Notes: a model not told the origin generated them from the letters alone. 61,316 nt of DNA from Acrocarpospora macrocephala (GCF_009687865.1 NZ_BLAE01000071.1:1-61316), one strand, 5' to 3'; counted from the stretch's first letter, positions 1 to 8,755 are shown. Numbers and translations are program-made.

Positions 1-364
1 GGTGGGAAGACCCACGCCTCACCCGGCGGAGCCGAGATCGTCGTCCGGCGCCTCTTCGGGGGCGGGCGGAGGCCCGGGTGGAACAAAGGGTTGGGCGGGT
101 GGGGCCATCCACTCGACACCACTATTCATGACGACCCGGCATCCGAGCGCTAGGGCGTTCGGCGGCATCCACTGGGATGTGTACCGGGCTGGGTGATTGG
201 CGCTGACAAGGTCAGGATCAGCGCTCTTGAGGAGAATCGGACGATCTAGGTGTCCGAAATGATGGCATCTGAATTTCCACAGGTCACAGGGTTATCCACA
301 GGCGCGGATTTTCTCGCACGACGAGGGCGGTGAATGAGCGAAGGTCGGGGCCGGAGGTGGTCTC
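1..364. other. Window edge and intergenic region before yraN
   Basis: No gene can be assigned with confidence. On the minus strand an ATG at 129 opens a 36-residue Pro/Glu-rich frame that stops at 19, too short and featureless to call. The plus-strand frame from 2 to 196 is Gly/Pro/Ser-rich and resembles nothing I know. The stretch before yraN holds an exact DnaA-type 9-mer TTATCCACA at 292-300 inside a 17-base string (285-301) that recurs inverted at 10447-10463. Confidence 0.4.
285..301 (+). promoter_or_regulatory. DnaA box with 17-nt context
   Basis: Positions 292-300 read TTATCCACA, the E. coli R1-type DnaA box. The surrounding CACAGGGTTATCCACAG (285-301) is repeated exactly, in inverted orientation, at 10447-10463. 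It lies 64 bases before the yraN start. Whether DnaA binds here is inference. Confidence 0.45.
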
Positions 365-718
365 GTGGCCGCGAAGGATGAACTGGGTAAGACCGGCGAG
401 CGGCTCGCCGTGGAGTTCCTGCGGGCGGCGGGAATGAGCATTCTGTCCCGCAACTGGCGCTGCGACGCGGGAGAGATCGACATCGTGGCTCGCGAAGGCC
501 GCGTGCTCGTCGTGGTCGAGGTCAAGACCCGATCCAGCCGCAGCCACGGCACAGCACTGGAGTCAGTGACGCAGGAGAAGGTGCTGCGACTACGATCCCT
601 CGCCGGCCGGTGGCTGGCGGCCCAACACGAGTGGTTCGATTCGATCCGCGTTGACGTGATCGCCTTGGAGCGTTTCGCAGGCGACTTCTCGATCCGGCAC
701 GAGCGGGGGCTCGTCTGA
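365..718 (+). CDS. YraN-family (UPF0102) endonuclease-like protein
   Basis: A 117-residue protein of the UPF0102/YraN family, which has a restriction-endonuclease-like (PD-(D/E)xK) fold. The core is visible: GEID at residues 36-39, followed by a hydrophobic strand and EVK at 52-54, i.e. the E...D...ExK metal-site pattern. Length is typical for the family (about 115-125). The GTG start is chosen because GGAGG lies about 9 bases upstream. The gene ends one base before comM begins, so the two are probably co-transcribed; the yraN-comM-dprA order is widely conserved in actinobacteria. Biological role is not settled; a link to processing of DNA or recombination intermediates is inferred from the fold and neighbours. 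Confidence 0.93.
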   Translation: MAAKDELGKTGERLAVEFLRAAGMSILSRNWRCDAGEIDIVAREGRVLVVVEVKTRSSRSHGTALESVTQEKVLRLRSLAGRWLAAQHEWFDSIRVDVIALERFAGDFSIRHERGLV

Positions 719-719
719 C

Positions 720-2261
720 ATGCCCGTCGCGCGCACGAGGTGCGTCGCCCTGGTCGGCGTCGCCGGGCACACCGTCGAAATCGAAGCCGATGTCGGCAGA
801 GGCGTAGTCGGCACGCACTTCATCGGCCTCCTCGACACCGCCATCAGCGAATCCCGGGACCGTGTCCGTTCCGCCCTGCTCAACAGCCGCTTCGACTGGC
901 CCGACGCCCGGGTCACCGTCAGCCTGTTCCCAGCCAGCCTGCCCAAACGAGGATCCATCTTCGACGTGGCGATAGCGGTCGCCATCCTCGGCGCGGCCGG
1001 ATCCATCCCTCCCGCCAGGATCGCGGACCCCTTCTTCCTAGGCGAACTCGGCCTCGACGGACAGATAAGACCAATCCGGGGCGTCCTCCCCGCCGCACTG
1101 GCAGCCGCCGAAGCCGGCGCCCGCCTCATCGTCGTCCCCTCGCTCAACGCCAGCGAAGCCGCCCTGGTCCCCGGCCTGACCGTCGTCCCCGCATCCAGCC
1201 TCCGCGAACTCGTGGACTGGCTCCGCGACGGAGACCTCCACCGGCTGCCCTGCGTCGACGACGTCGCATCCTTCGACGCCCGCCCACCCGCACCGCCGAC
1301 CGACCTCGACCTGATGGAGGTCGTCGGCCAGCCCCTCGGCCGCTGGGCTCTGGAGATCTGCGCGGCCGGCGGCCACAACCTCTGGCTCCTCGGCGCACCG
1401 GGAACAGGCAAGACCATGCTCGCCGAGCGTCTGCCCACGATCCTCCCCGTCCTGGATCGCGACCAGGCCCTGGAAGTCACAGCCATCCACTCGATCGCAG
1501 GCGCCCTCCCCGGCGGCCACCCCCTGCTCTTCCGCCCTCCGTTCATGGCCCCCCACCACACCGCCACGGTCGCCTCAGTCATCGGCGGCGGCACCGGCCT
1601 GATCCGCCCCGGCGCGGTAAGCCTCGCCCACCAGGGAGTGCTCTTCATGGACGAAGCCCCAGAATTCGCCAGCGGCGTCCTCGACTCCCTCCGCCAACCC
1701 CTGGAGTCCGGCAAGGTCACCGTTTCCCGCGCCGCCGGAACGGTCACCTTCCCCGCCCGCTTCACCCTCGTCCTCGCGGCCAACCCCTGCCCCTGCGGCC
1801 TGGGCGGCGAAGCAGGCCGATTCTGCGGCTGCAGCCCCAGCACCCGCCGCCGCTACCTCGCCCGCCTCTCCGGCCCTCTCCTCGACCGCGTGGACGTGAA
1901 AATCAGGCTTTCCCGTCCCAGCCGAGCCGAACTCCTAGCCGACCGCGCCCACACGGAACCAAGCAAGACAGTCTCCCAACGAGTCTCCCAAGCCCGGGAA
2001 CGCGCCGCCAAACGCCTGGCAGGCACCCCTTGGCGCAACAACGCCGAGGTCTCCTCCGCAGTCCTCCACCGCGAATTCCGCCTCCCCCACGCTGTCCTCA
2101 CCCCCCTCACCCGAGCCCTAGACGTCGGCACCCTGAGCGCCCGAGGCCTCGACCGAGTCCTCCGCGTCGCCTGGACCATCTCCGACCTCGCGGCCCGAGA
2201 CCGCCCCGGCCTCGACGACATCACCGCCGCCCTAACCATGTGGATGGGACAAGACCAGTAA
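720..2261 (+). CDS. comM: YifB/ComM family Mg-chelatase-like AAA+ ATPase
   Basis: 513 residues. The N-terminal 170 residues form the ChlI-like/Lon-protease-like domain (with a GSIFD motif), followed by an AAA+ module with Walker A GAPGTGKT at 225-232 and Walker B VLFMDE at 307-312, then a four-Cys stretch (CPCG...FCGC) and the Mg-chelatase C-terminal domain. In naturally competent bacteria ComM is a hexameric helicase that promotes branch migration during integration of incoming DNA; in actinobacteria the role is inferred. It follows yraN by one base. Full length, no missing motifs. Confidence 0.95.
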   Translation: MPVARTRCVALVGVAGHTVEIEADVGRGVVGTHFIGLLDTAISESRDRVRSALLNSRFDWPDARVTVSLFPASLPKRGSIFDVAIAVAILGAAGSIPPARIADPFFLGELGLDGQIRPIRGVLPAALAAAEAGARLIVVPSLNASEAALVPGLTVVPASSLRELVDWLRDGDLHRLPCVDDVASFDARPPAPPTDLDLMEVVGQPLGRWALEICAAGGHNLWLLGAPGTGKTMLAERLPTILPVLDRDQALEVTAIHSIAGALPGGHPLLFRPPFMAPHHTATVASVIGGGTGLIRPGAVSLAHQGVLFMDEAPEFASGVLDSLRQPLESGKVTVSRAAGTVTFPARFTLVLAANPCPCGLGGEAGRFCGCSPSTRRRYLARLSGPLLDRVDVKIRLSRPSRAELLADRAHTEPSKTVSQRVSQARERAAKRLAGTPWRNNAEVSSAVLHREFRLPHAVLTPLTRALDVGTLSARGLDRVLRVAWTISDLAARDRPGLDDITAALTMWMGQDQ

Positions 2262-2305
2262 CGGGATCCCCCTCGAAAGGTGGGGATTTCCACAAAGGAG
2301 ATCTG

Positions 2306-4096
2306 ATGAAGAACCCCAACAACCGCATTCCAAACTCCCCGACCCGCGCCTACCCACCCAACAACTCCTCTCCATCTCCCAACCACTCTCCAGTTCCTGG
2401 TCTGGCTTCCAGTCGCTCCCTAGCTCCCGACCAGGCCACCGACCGCGCTTCAGTTCGCCCAGCCCTCAGCCCCTATTCGGCTCCCATCCCAGCCACCAGC
2501 CAATTCCCTTCCCATCACCCAGCGAACAACTGGTCCCCAGCTCTCCGCCCAATCACCTATCCACCCCTCAACTCCAACACGGAAGGCCTGTCGCATCAGG
2601 AAGGTGCCGAACGCCGAGAACAGGCCGGGGATCGCGAGAGCCGCCCAAGAGGTCCCGGGGGCGGCCACACACAGCCTGGGTTCCGGCGAGGCTACGCACT
2701 GTCGGCAGATCAGGACTTCCGCCCTCCTCCGAAAGGGAAGATCGCTCCTGTTCCCGCCGGTGTGAGTGTGGACCAGATCGATCTGCCTCAGTCTCATGCT
2801 GACGGCGCAGGGCGGTCGGAGGATGGTGAGGGAGCGAGGTGGCCAGGCGTTGGAGGGCTGGGTTCTGGATCAGGATCTGGGCGGTCGGGATCTGCGTGTT
2901 CGGGAGTGATTGATCCGGCGGGGGATGCGGATCGGTTGGCACGGGCGGAGATCACGCGAATCGCGGAGCCGGGGGATCCGGTCATGGGGAGGCTGATCGA
3001 GGAATACGGGGCAGTGGGGGCGCTCGCTCAAGTTCGTCGTGGCGTTCTGGAGCCGGAGTTCATTCAGGCGGAGCTGGGGACGGCCAATACGGAGCGGCGG
3101 CGGCTCAACCTGGGGCAGTTGGTTACAGGATGGGCCGGGCGAGCGGTGGGTTGCGCGGGCCGGGCGGCAGATGATCTCGCTGCTGGGAGGCTGCTCGTGC
3201 CGGGCGATCCCGGATGGCCGTCGCAGCTCAACGACCTCGGGCGGTTGCGGCCGTATGGATTGTGGCTGGACGGCGAAGAGGATCTGCGTTTCGCCTGCCT
3301 TCGTTCGGTGTCCGTCGTCGGGGCTCGCGCGGCCACCGCCTACGGCACACACGCGGCCGCGGAACTGTCGGCCGGACTGAGCGACCGCTCCTGGTCGGTG
3401 ATCAGCGGCGGAGCCTACGGTATCGACGGAGCGGCTCACCGGGGCGCCCTCGCCGGTGTCGCGCCAACAGTCGTCGTGCTGGCCTGCGGCACCGACGTCT
3501 GCTATCCATCCGCCCATGCCGACCTGTTCCGCGCCGTCCGCGAACGAGGCCTGGTGATCAGTGAATCGCCTCCGGGCGTCCAGCCCACGCGGCTGCGTTT
3601 CCTGGTCAGGAACCGCGTCATCGCCGCCCTCTCCCGCGGAACCGTGATCGTCCAAGCCGCCCTCCGGAGCGGCGCGCTCAACACCGCATCCCACGCTTCC
3701 GCCCTCAACAGGCAGCTGATGGCCGTCCCCGGCCCTATCACCAGCGACGTCTCCGCCGGCTGCCACGCCCTCATCCGCGAGGCCCGCGCCACCTGCGTCA
3801 CCTCAGTACCCGAGATCATCGAATTGGTCGGCTCCATAGGCGACGACATTGCCCCCACCCTGAGAGGCCCCAGCTACCCCCGCGACTCTCTCAACGAAGA
3901 AACCAAACGAGTTCTCGACGCCGTCCCCGCCCGCACCCCCGCGGGCCCCGCCACCATCGCCAGCGCCGCCGCCCTCCCCCTGACCACGACACTGAGCTGC
4001 CTCGGCGGCCTCGAATCCGCCGGTTACATCCTCCGAACCCCCGACGGCTGGCGCCTCAAACCTCTTCCACCCACTACAGCCATCCAAGCGAACTGA
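2306..4096 (+). CDS. dprA: DprA-like DNA-processing protein with long Ser/Pro-rich N-terminal extension
   Basis: The C-terminal about 390 residues are a clear DprA (Smf) Rossmann-fold protein: SVVGARAAT, then SGGAYGIDGAAH, CGTDVCYP, RNRVIAALS and a C-terminal winged-helix-like part. DprA loads RecA on single-stranded DNA. Start choice is uncertain. ATG 2306 is preceded by AAAGGAG at ideal spacing, sits 44 bases after comM, and the frame is open throughout, which would give 596 residues with about 200 residues of low-complexity Ser/Pro/Asn sequence. By homology the conserved part begins close to GTG 2906, giving 396 residues, the usual family length. I list the longer frame because of the strong ribosome-binding site; if it is wrong, 2262-2905 is an unexplained non-coding spacer. 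Confidence 0.85.
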   Translation: MKNPNNRIPNSPTRAYPPNNSSPSPNHSPVPGLASSRSLAPDQATDRASVRPALSPYSAPIPATSQFPSHHPANNWSPALRPITYPPLNSNTEGLSHQEGAERREQAGDRESRPRGPGGGHTQPGFRRGYALSADQDFRPPPKGKIAPVPAGVSVDQIDLPQSHADGAGRSEDGEGARWPGVGGLGSGSGSGRSGSACSGVIDPAGDADRLARAEITRIAEPGDPVMGRLIEEYGAVGALAQVRRGVLEPEFIQAELGTANTERRRLNLGQLVTGWAGRAVGCAGRAADDLAAGRLLVPGDPGWPSQLNDLGRLRPYGLWLDGEEDLRFACLRSVSVVGARAATAYGTHAAAELSAGLSDRSWSVISGGAYGIDGAAHRGALAGVAPTVVVLACGTDVCYPSAHADLFRAVRERGLVISESPPGVQPTRLRFLVRNRVIAALSRGTVIVQAALRSGALNTASHASALNRQLMAVPGPITSDVSAGCHALIREARATCVTSVPEIIELVGSIGDDIAPTLRGPSYPRDSLNEETKRVLDAVPARTPAGPATIASAAALPLTTTLSCLGGLESAGYILRTPDGWRLKPLPPTTAIQAN

Positions 4097-4373
4097 ACGA
4101 ACACCCCAGTGGCCGCTGGCGGGCCCCCGGCCCTTTCCGACGGCGCCACACAAGCGTGGAATTGCGGTGGTTTGGTCAACGACGCCGGAGTTACTGCTGC
4201 GCGCCAACCCAAGGTCGTCATCTCCGGGTCAGGGGGTCAGTTTTGCAGCGTCGTCGACAGTTCGAGGCGGGTGGTTGGATTCAAGCGTATGGGGGCAGCA
4301 GCGAATTGTCGGTGGTGCCTGGAAGACTCAGCCGTTCCTGATTGTGAGCATGGGCAAGAACCGGAGGTGGAGC

Positions 4374-4922
4374 ATGACTGGCACGTCTGTTCCCAAGCAC
4401 TTCTCGCCAAGGTGGAACGGCGATACTCGTGAGGATCCGCCTGCTGTGGGTGGCGAGCGGGAGATCTTGGGTGCTGTTCTGGACTGGCAGCGGGCGACTT
4501 TCGGGCTCAAGTGTGCGGGCTTGCCGCCAGAGCGGCTGTCTGAGCGTGCGGTGCCTCCGTCCGGGCTTTCGCTACACGGTATGGTGCGGCATTTGGCTGG
4601 TGTGGAGCGGTGGTGGTTCCGGATCCAGTTCGCCGGTGAGGACGTTCCGATGCTCTACTACTCCGACGATGACCCCAACCAGGACTTCGATTCCCTGGAC
4701 GGCGACGTCAACGAAGCCTTCGCTGTGTGGCGGGGAGAGTGCGAGCACTCCCGGCAGATCGTGGCGGCTGCGGCGTCATTGGATGAGACGGGGATCCGTA
4801 AGAAGACCGGCGAGCCGATATCGCTGCGAAAGATCATGGTCGACATGATCGCCGAATATGCCCGCCACAACGGCCACGCTGACCTGCTGCGCGAACGCAT
4901 CGACGGGGCAACGGGGATGTGA
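4374..4922 (+). CDS. DinB-like DUF664 family protein
   Basis: 182 residues resembling the DUF664 branch of the DinB/YfiT-like four-helix metalloenzyme fold. Visible signature: LHGMVRHLAGVERWWF in the second helix, and a C-terminal MIAEYARHNGHADLLRE, where the His residues (LxHL/H...EYARHxGHxD) are the usual metal ligands. Members are putative metal-dependent thiol transferases or hydrolases; no substrate can be read from the sequence. ATG 4374 is chosen because GGAGG lies about 9 bases upstream; an in-frame ATG at 4350 lacks this. It stands alone, 277 bases after dprA. Confidence 0.88.
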   Translation: MTGTSVPKHFSPRWNGDTREDPPAVGGEREILGAVLDWQRATFGLKCAGLPPERLSERAVPPSGLSLHGMVRHLAGVERWWFRIQFAGEDVPMLYYSDDDPNQDFDSLDGDVNEAFAVWRGECEHSRQIVAAAASLDETGIRKKTGEPISLRKIMVDMIAEYARHNGHADLLRERIDGATGM

Positions 4923-5272
4923 CCTCCCCAGCGCCTTGCCGTCTTCTCGCCGCCACCCACAGCAGGTCCGGGCTCGCCTCGGCCAGGGTCTCATCAAAGC
5001 TGCCCCCGATAGCGGGCACGAGGTCGTTTATGGCCATCTCTCGGAGCGTCCTTCCTCGATTCGCATCTCGAAGGATCACGAGGTGGCCGTCTTAGTTCAC
5101 GAGAACGCCTAGCGGTTTTGACCGCACTTGGCGGCGGTAAGCATGATCGATGTTTGCGAGAAGTGACCGCACTTTGGCGGCTGGGGCCCTGCAGGCCCGG
5201 GGGTGTTGGGTGCCCTCTGGGTCAGCTCATCTGCTTCCGGGGCCGTCCCTCCTGGCTGACCGGCTGATGATT
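4923..5272. other. Intergenic spacer with a short direct repeat
   Basis: About 350 bases between two genes that converge. I see no convincing gene. A minus-strand frame 4834-5079 is open but overlaps the DinB-like gene and looks like a shadow or decayed fragment. A direct repeat TGACCGCACTT(T)GGCGG occurs at 5119-5134 and 5164-5180, 45 bases apart. Confidence 0.4.
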
Positions 5273-5902
5273 CTACTTATCCGGCTCGGCAGGGTTGCCC
5301 GGGCGGTCAGAGTCCTCACGCGCGGCGTCATCGCCCGGAGACGGTTCCGGGTAGGTCAGGAACCCGAAGACCACAGTCCGGGTTCCGGCTGGGGCATCCC
5401 CGGTTTCCCGCTGGTAGCGGCCAATCAGCTCCTGCTGGTCGGTGATGAGCCGACCGGCTTCCTCGCGGGTGAGCGTGAGCCGGGTGTGTTGCAGGGCCCA
5501 GGTCCCACGGCCCCACTCGCCCATGTCCTGGCGGGCGGCGCGGAACCGTCCGAAGCCCTCCAGCGCTTCAGCCCAGCCCGCCGGCTGCAGTCCGGATAGC
5601 TCCGCCTGCGCCTCCACGCTGAGCCCCTGGCGGGGGATCCACACCGGCTCCGGCGAGACCTCCCACCACCGTTCCCTGCCCTGCCCGCGCCCGGCGACTT
5701 CGCGCACGAAGCCGTGCCCGGCCAGCAGTCGCAGGTGGTAGCTCATGATCCCGCTGTTCTCGCCTAGGTCACGGGCCAGCGTTGTGGACGTGGCCGGTCC
5801 TGCCTGGCGCAGGTGGTGCAGGATCCGCTGCCGCATCGGGTGCGCCAGGGTTCTGAGTTCCTCGACATCCCGCACTTCGCGGGGCTGCAGCGGCTCGGTC
5901 AT
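5273..5902 (-). CDS. ArsR-type winged-helix transcriptional regulator
   Basis: 209 residues. The N-terminal about 85 residues are an ArsR/HTH_20-type winged helix: LAHPMRQRILHHL, then ENSGIMSYHLRLLAGHGFV as recognition helix and turn, then the wing around GRGQGRERWW. The C-terminal half is a helical effector or dimer part of the kind found in regulators paired with MFS exporters, containing LTREEAGRLITDQQELIGRY. ATG 5902 is chosen since the motif begins soon after it; longer readings add unconserved sequence. A 7+4+7 palindrome lies 17 bases upstream (5919-5936) and is a probable autoregulatory operator. No exporter gene is adjacent, unlike the similar regulator at 12523. Confidence 0.88.
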   Translation of the reverse strand: MTEPLQPREVRDVEELRTLAHPMRQRILHHLRQAGPATSTTLARDLGENSGIMSYHLRLLAGHGFVREVAGRGQGRERWWEVSPEPVWIPRQGLSVEAQAELSGLQPAGWAEALEGFGRFRAARQDMGEWGRGTWALQHTRLTLTREEAGRLITDQQELIGRYQRETGDAPAGTRTVVFGFLTYPEPSPGDDAAREDSDRPGNPAEPDK

Positions 5903-5918
5903 GATGCAAGGGTAAGTG

Positions 5919-5936
5919 TGCATGGATTTCCATGCA
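5919..5936. promoter_or_regulatory. Palindromic operator candidate upstream of the ArsR-type gene
   Basis: TGCATGG (5919-5925) and CCATGCA (5930-5936) are perfect inverted arms around ATTT, 17 bases before the regulator start. Position and symmetry fit autoregulation by the adjacent winged-helix protein. Confidence 0.55.
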
Positions 5937-6402
5937 AATATTTTTGGGCATGCCTGTTGGTCGTCGCGGTAACTGAGACCCTGGCCGTGGTGATGGGCCG
6001 GAACCAGTGAGACATGGCCGACTAATCGAAGACAGGACAGCCTGAAATCCCCATGCGGGCATCCCGGTGGATCGCGGCGTAGAGCTCGGCATTCGAAGGG
6101 GGCATGAGGACACCCTCGACTACGAAGCGCATCCAGCATCTCGCCATGAGCCACACCGTACGGTCGGAACTCGTGAACAACGACTTCACCCGACCGAGAC
6201 CGCGGTCACACCCGACTAGCGACCGCGGTCAACTCACGAACAAAACCAGATAGGTGATCTTGTGCTGCCAGCTGTGGATTGGGTACCTCCTGGGTAGCTT
6301 GAACGTCGGGTGTTGCCAGTCGGGTGCTGCCCTACGTGTCGAGTCGGGCTCGGTGTTCGGCGGTTGGCTTCAGGTGTTGCTGGGATTGTTACGGGGTTAG
6401 GG
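5937..6402. other. Non-coding region with two identical palindromes
   Basis: About 465 bases without a convincing gene. It contains GACCGCGGTC twice, at 6198-6207 and 6221-6230, each a perfect 10-base palindrome, 23 bases apart (about two helical turns). A near-duplicate GTCGGGTG(T/C)TGCC occurs at about 6305-6331. The absence of a transporter divergent from the ArsR-type gene suggests a lost partner, but no readable remnant is evident. Confidence 0.4.
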
Positions 6403-7302
6403 ATGGAGGTTTCGGTGGTTGGGGAGGTGGTTGCGGAGTTTGAGCGGTATTTGCGGGTGGAGCGGGATTTGTCGCCTCATACGGTGCGGGCGTATCTGGG
6501 TGATGTTGGTTCGCTGATCGGTCATCTTGAGGGTGCTGGGGTTGAGGGGCTCTCGGGGTTGGATATCGGAATGCTTCGGGAGTGGCTGGGCGATCAGCAT
6601 GGGGCCGGGAAGGCGCGGGCCACGTTGGCCAGGCGGGCGGCTTGTGCGCGGGCGTTCACGGCCTTCTGCCATCGGCGGGGATGGCTGGACGATGATCCTG
6701 GGTTGCTTCTTGGTTCGGCGAAAGCCGGGAGGAGTTTGCCTTCGGTGCTCGATCAGGACGAGGCGAGGGCGGCTCTGGACTCCGCTGGGACCGATGATCC
6801 AAAAGAGTTGCGGGATCAAGCTGTCCTGGAGTTGCTCTATGCCACCGGCATCCGGGTGAGCGAGTTGTGCGGGCTTGATGTCGACGATGTCGATCGGGAG
6901 CGGCGTACGTTGCGAGTCCTCGGCAAGGGAAGGAAGGAACGGGTGGTTCCCTTCGGGTTGCCCGCGCTGCGCGCGTTGGACGCCTGGTGTGTCCGCGGAC
7001 GACCTCTCTGGATTCGAGAAGGCACCGGTCCTGCCTTGTTTCTTGGAATCAGAGGCGGCCGGCTCGATCAAGGCACCGTCCGCCGCGTCGTCCACGCCCG
7101 CCTGACCGACACCGGCGTAACTGACCTGAGCCCTCACGGCCTCCGACACACCGCCGCGACTCACCTTCTAGAAGGCGGAGCCGACCTCCGAAGCGTCCAG
7201 GAGATCCTCGGTCACGCCTCCCTCGGCACCACCCAGATCTACACCCACGTCTCCATCGAACGTCTCCACACCGCCTACCGCCAAGCCCACCCACGCGCCT
7301 AA
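6403..7302 (+). CDS. xerC: Site-specific tyrosine recombinase XerC
   Basis: 299 residues: an N-terminal SAM-like core-binding domain (about 1-95, with LRVERDLSPHTVRAYLGDV) and a catalytic domain. All six active-site residues are present: R151 in TGIRVSELC, K175 in GKGRKE, H245 and R248 in PHGLRHT, H271 in GHASLGTT and Y280 in QIYTHVS. XerC acts with XerD at dif to resolve chromosome dimers. XerC rather than XerD is favoured by the position between dprA and rpsB, the conserved actinobacterial site of xerC. ATG 6403 gives the usual length of about 300; an in-frame start at 6310 would add unconserved residues. No strong ribosome-binding site is visible. Confidence 0.93.
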   Translation: MEVSVVGEVVAEFERYLRVERDLSPHTVRAYLGDVGSLIGHLEGAGVEGLSGLDIGMLREWLGDQHGAGKARATLARRAACARAFTAFCHRRGWLDDDPGLLLGSAKAGRSLPSVLDQDEARAALDSAGTDDPKELRDQAVLELLYATGIRVSELCGLDVDDVDRERRTLRVLGKGRKERVVPFGLPALRALDAWCVRGRPLWIREGTGPALFLGIRGGRLDQGTVRRVVHARLTDTGVTDLSPHGLRHTAATHLLEGGADLRSVQEILGHASLGTTQIYTHVSIERLHTAYRQAHPRA

Positions 7303-7388
7303 CCGCAAGAAATCAATGTCGACAACGACAACAAGCTCGGCTTCTCGTCGGAGTCCCACGCCGGGCCAGTCCGCTCGTTCGGGCGCAG

Positions 7389-7853
7389 TCAGGTGGCGTC
7401 ACCCAACTGTTCGGCCAGCCGCTCCAGGCCACCCTTGATGAGCTGCCCATACTCGTCGTCGCCAAGCGCGCCGATCTCGGCCCGCGCCTGCTGGAGGTGC
7501 TTACGGGCGCGGTCGAAATCGCCCAGCTTGCGATAGCACTCGCTCACGTTGAGGTGCAACGACGGATACAAGCCGGCCACTGAAAGCGTCACCCCAGCTT
7601 GGGCCACCCGCTCATCGGTGACCAGGTCGGCGGCGGCAAGCGCTCGCAGATCCCACATCAGCTCCTGGTTCACGTCCTCCTGCACGTCGGCCATCGCGTG
7701 GGCCAGGACACAAACATGCAGGGGGTCGCCTTGCTCGCCGCCGATGTCGTCCCAGATCTGCGCGAACAACTCGCGAGCGGCTTCACGCTGACCTCGGTGG
7801 TGATGCAACTCCACCCCTTGGCCGATCCGGGTGAGCGTCGGGTCGGTGATCAT
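7389..7853 (-). CDS. Tetratricopeptide-repeat protein
   Basis: 154 residues of helical hairpins of TPR type: AAADLVTDERVAQAG followed by LYPSLHLNVSECYRKLGDFDRARKHL is a near-canonical TPR, and the N-terminal GQREAARELFAQIWDDIG looks like another. No enzymatic motif or signal peptide; probably cytoplasmic and protein-binding. ATG 7853 is supported by AAGGAG six bases upstream; an in-frame ATG near 7922 has no such site. It converges on xerC with an 86-base gap. It is the first of the accessory genes that interrupt the usual xerC-to-rpsB order. No function can be inferred beyond scaffolding. Confidence 0.8.
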   Translation of the reverse strand: MITDPTLTRIGQGVELHHHRGQREAARELFAQIWDDIGGEQGDPLHVCVLAHAMADVQEDVNQELMWDLRALAAADLVTDERVAQAGVTLSVAGLYPSLHLNVSECYRKLGDFDRARKHLQQARAEIGALGDDEYGQLIKGGLERLAEQLGDAT

Positions 7854-8215
7854 TAGCGACTCCTTCACCAGCGCTGCAGCCGCGGCCAGCCTACTTGCCT
7901 GACGTGGCTTAACGACCATCAAACAGCTGACCAGCTAGTTCGCTTGACAACCCCAGATATCCATCGAGTTGGCCACCACACGTCCCTATCGGCAATCACA
8001 TGAACACGCTAGGTGAGTAGTCGGGCCTCCGGGTGCTGCTACTTCTCACCGACATTCCGGGCCCGATCACCCCCCGAGTGCTGTCCAAACTGACTGACAA
8101 ACGCTGCTGCTACTACTCACCAGCAAAAACAGCAGGCGGTCGATTGGTGGGAATCTTGGGGCATGGGCAATGAGTTGTGGCCGACTTCTTGTTGCGTCTG
8201 GAGGCGGTCGGGTTG
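7854..8215. other. Intergenic region between divergent TPR and nucleotidyltransferase genes
   Basis: About 360 bases. GGTGAGTAG (8013-8021) and CTACTCACC (8113-8121) are inverted arms 91 bases apart with a further partial copy between. A TTGACA-like hexamer lies near 7944 but has no good -10 partner. In-frame codons for the next gene begin at 8177 (GTG), so the true gap may be shorter. Confidence 0.35.
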
Positions 8216-8755
8216 ATGGATGTTGGGCGTGCTGGGCGGCAGCTGGAGATCATCGCCGAAATCGTGGACGTCGCCGGGGGGCTTGGGATCGATGTGTGGC
8301 TTCGTGGGGGATGGGCGGTGGATTTCTTTCTGGGGGAAGTCACTCGTGATCATGTGGATGTTGATTGGTTCGTGTGGAGAGGTGATGTGGGTCAGCTGAC
8401 TGCGGAGTTGCTGGGGCGTGGGTATGAGCGGCTGGTGGGAGCGCCGCAGGAGCAGCAGGTGGAGTTCGGCAAGGGGGGACTGGAGAGCAGCTTTGCTCTC
8501 GTGGAGCGGGACGACGCTGGGCGGGTTGTGGTCGCGGGCGGGCCTTGGCGTGGCGAGGCCTGGCCGGACGGGATGCTTGACGCCTCAATTGGAGGGATCG
8601 GTTCGGTGCGGTGCGCCGTTATCAATCCCCGGGCCCAGATTGAGATCAAGCGGATGATGCCAATCTGGGTTCCCGGTCGGCCGCGTCGGCCGAAGGACAG
8701 TGAAGACATCGCCCGACTGGAGGCAGCTCTCCTTGAGTCGCCCAGCGGGGCGTAG
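8216..8755 (+). CDS. Aminoglycoside nucleotidyltransferase-like (ANT(2'')-type) protein
   Basis: About 179 residues of the aminoglycoside-2''-adenylyltransferase domain family (nucleotidyltransferase fold). The signature is WLRGGWAVDFFLG followed by TRDHVDVDWFVW, giving the G-W-x-x-D...D-x-D metal-binding pattern. The C-terminus has IEIKRMMP and a tail RPKDSEDIARLEA typical of this family. Such proteins include LinB/AadB-type drug-modifying enzymes and many uncharacterised relatives, so resistance is only a possibility. ATG 8216 is preceded by GGAGG at 11 bases; an in-frame GTG at 8177 would add 13 residues. It faces the MerR/TipAS regulator that follows. Confidence 0.83.
   Translation: MDVGRAGRQLEIIAEIVDVAGGLGIDVWLRGGWAVDFFLGEVTRDHVDVDWFVWRGDVGQLTAELLGRGYERLVGAPQEQQVEFGKGGLESSFALVERDDAGRVVVAGGPWRGEAWPDGMLDASIGGIGSVRCAVINPRAQIEIKRMMPIWVPGRPRRPKDSEDIARLEAALLESPSGA

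Noticed and set aside
1-196. Plus-strand 64-residue frame at the window edge
   Set aside because: Low-complexity, not similar to DUF2469 or RNase HII expected upstream of yraN; cannot be supported.
740-2305. Open frame continuous with dprA running through all of comM
   Set aside because: It is Arg/Pro-rich nonsense in a shifted frame of comM, a product of high GC. comM has full motifs in the other frame.
5119-5180. Two-copy TGACCGCACTT(T)GGCGG repeat as a CRISPR or iteron array
   Set aside because: Only two units with 45-base periodicity and no cas or rep genes.
8013-8121. GGTGAGTAG/CTACTCACC arms as insertion-element ends
   Set aside because: Only 9 bases, no transposase, no target duplication; could be chance or a weak structure.
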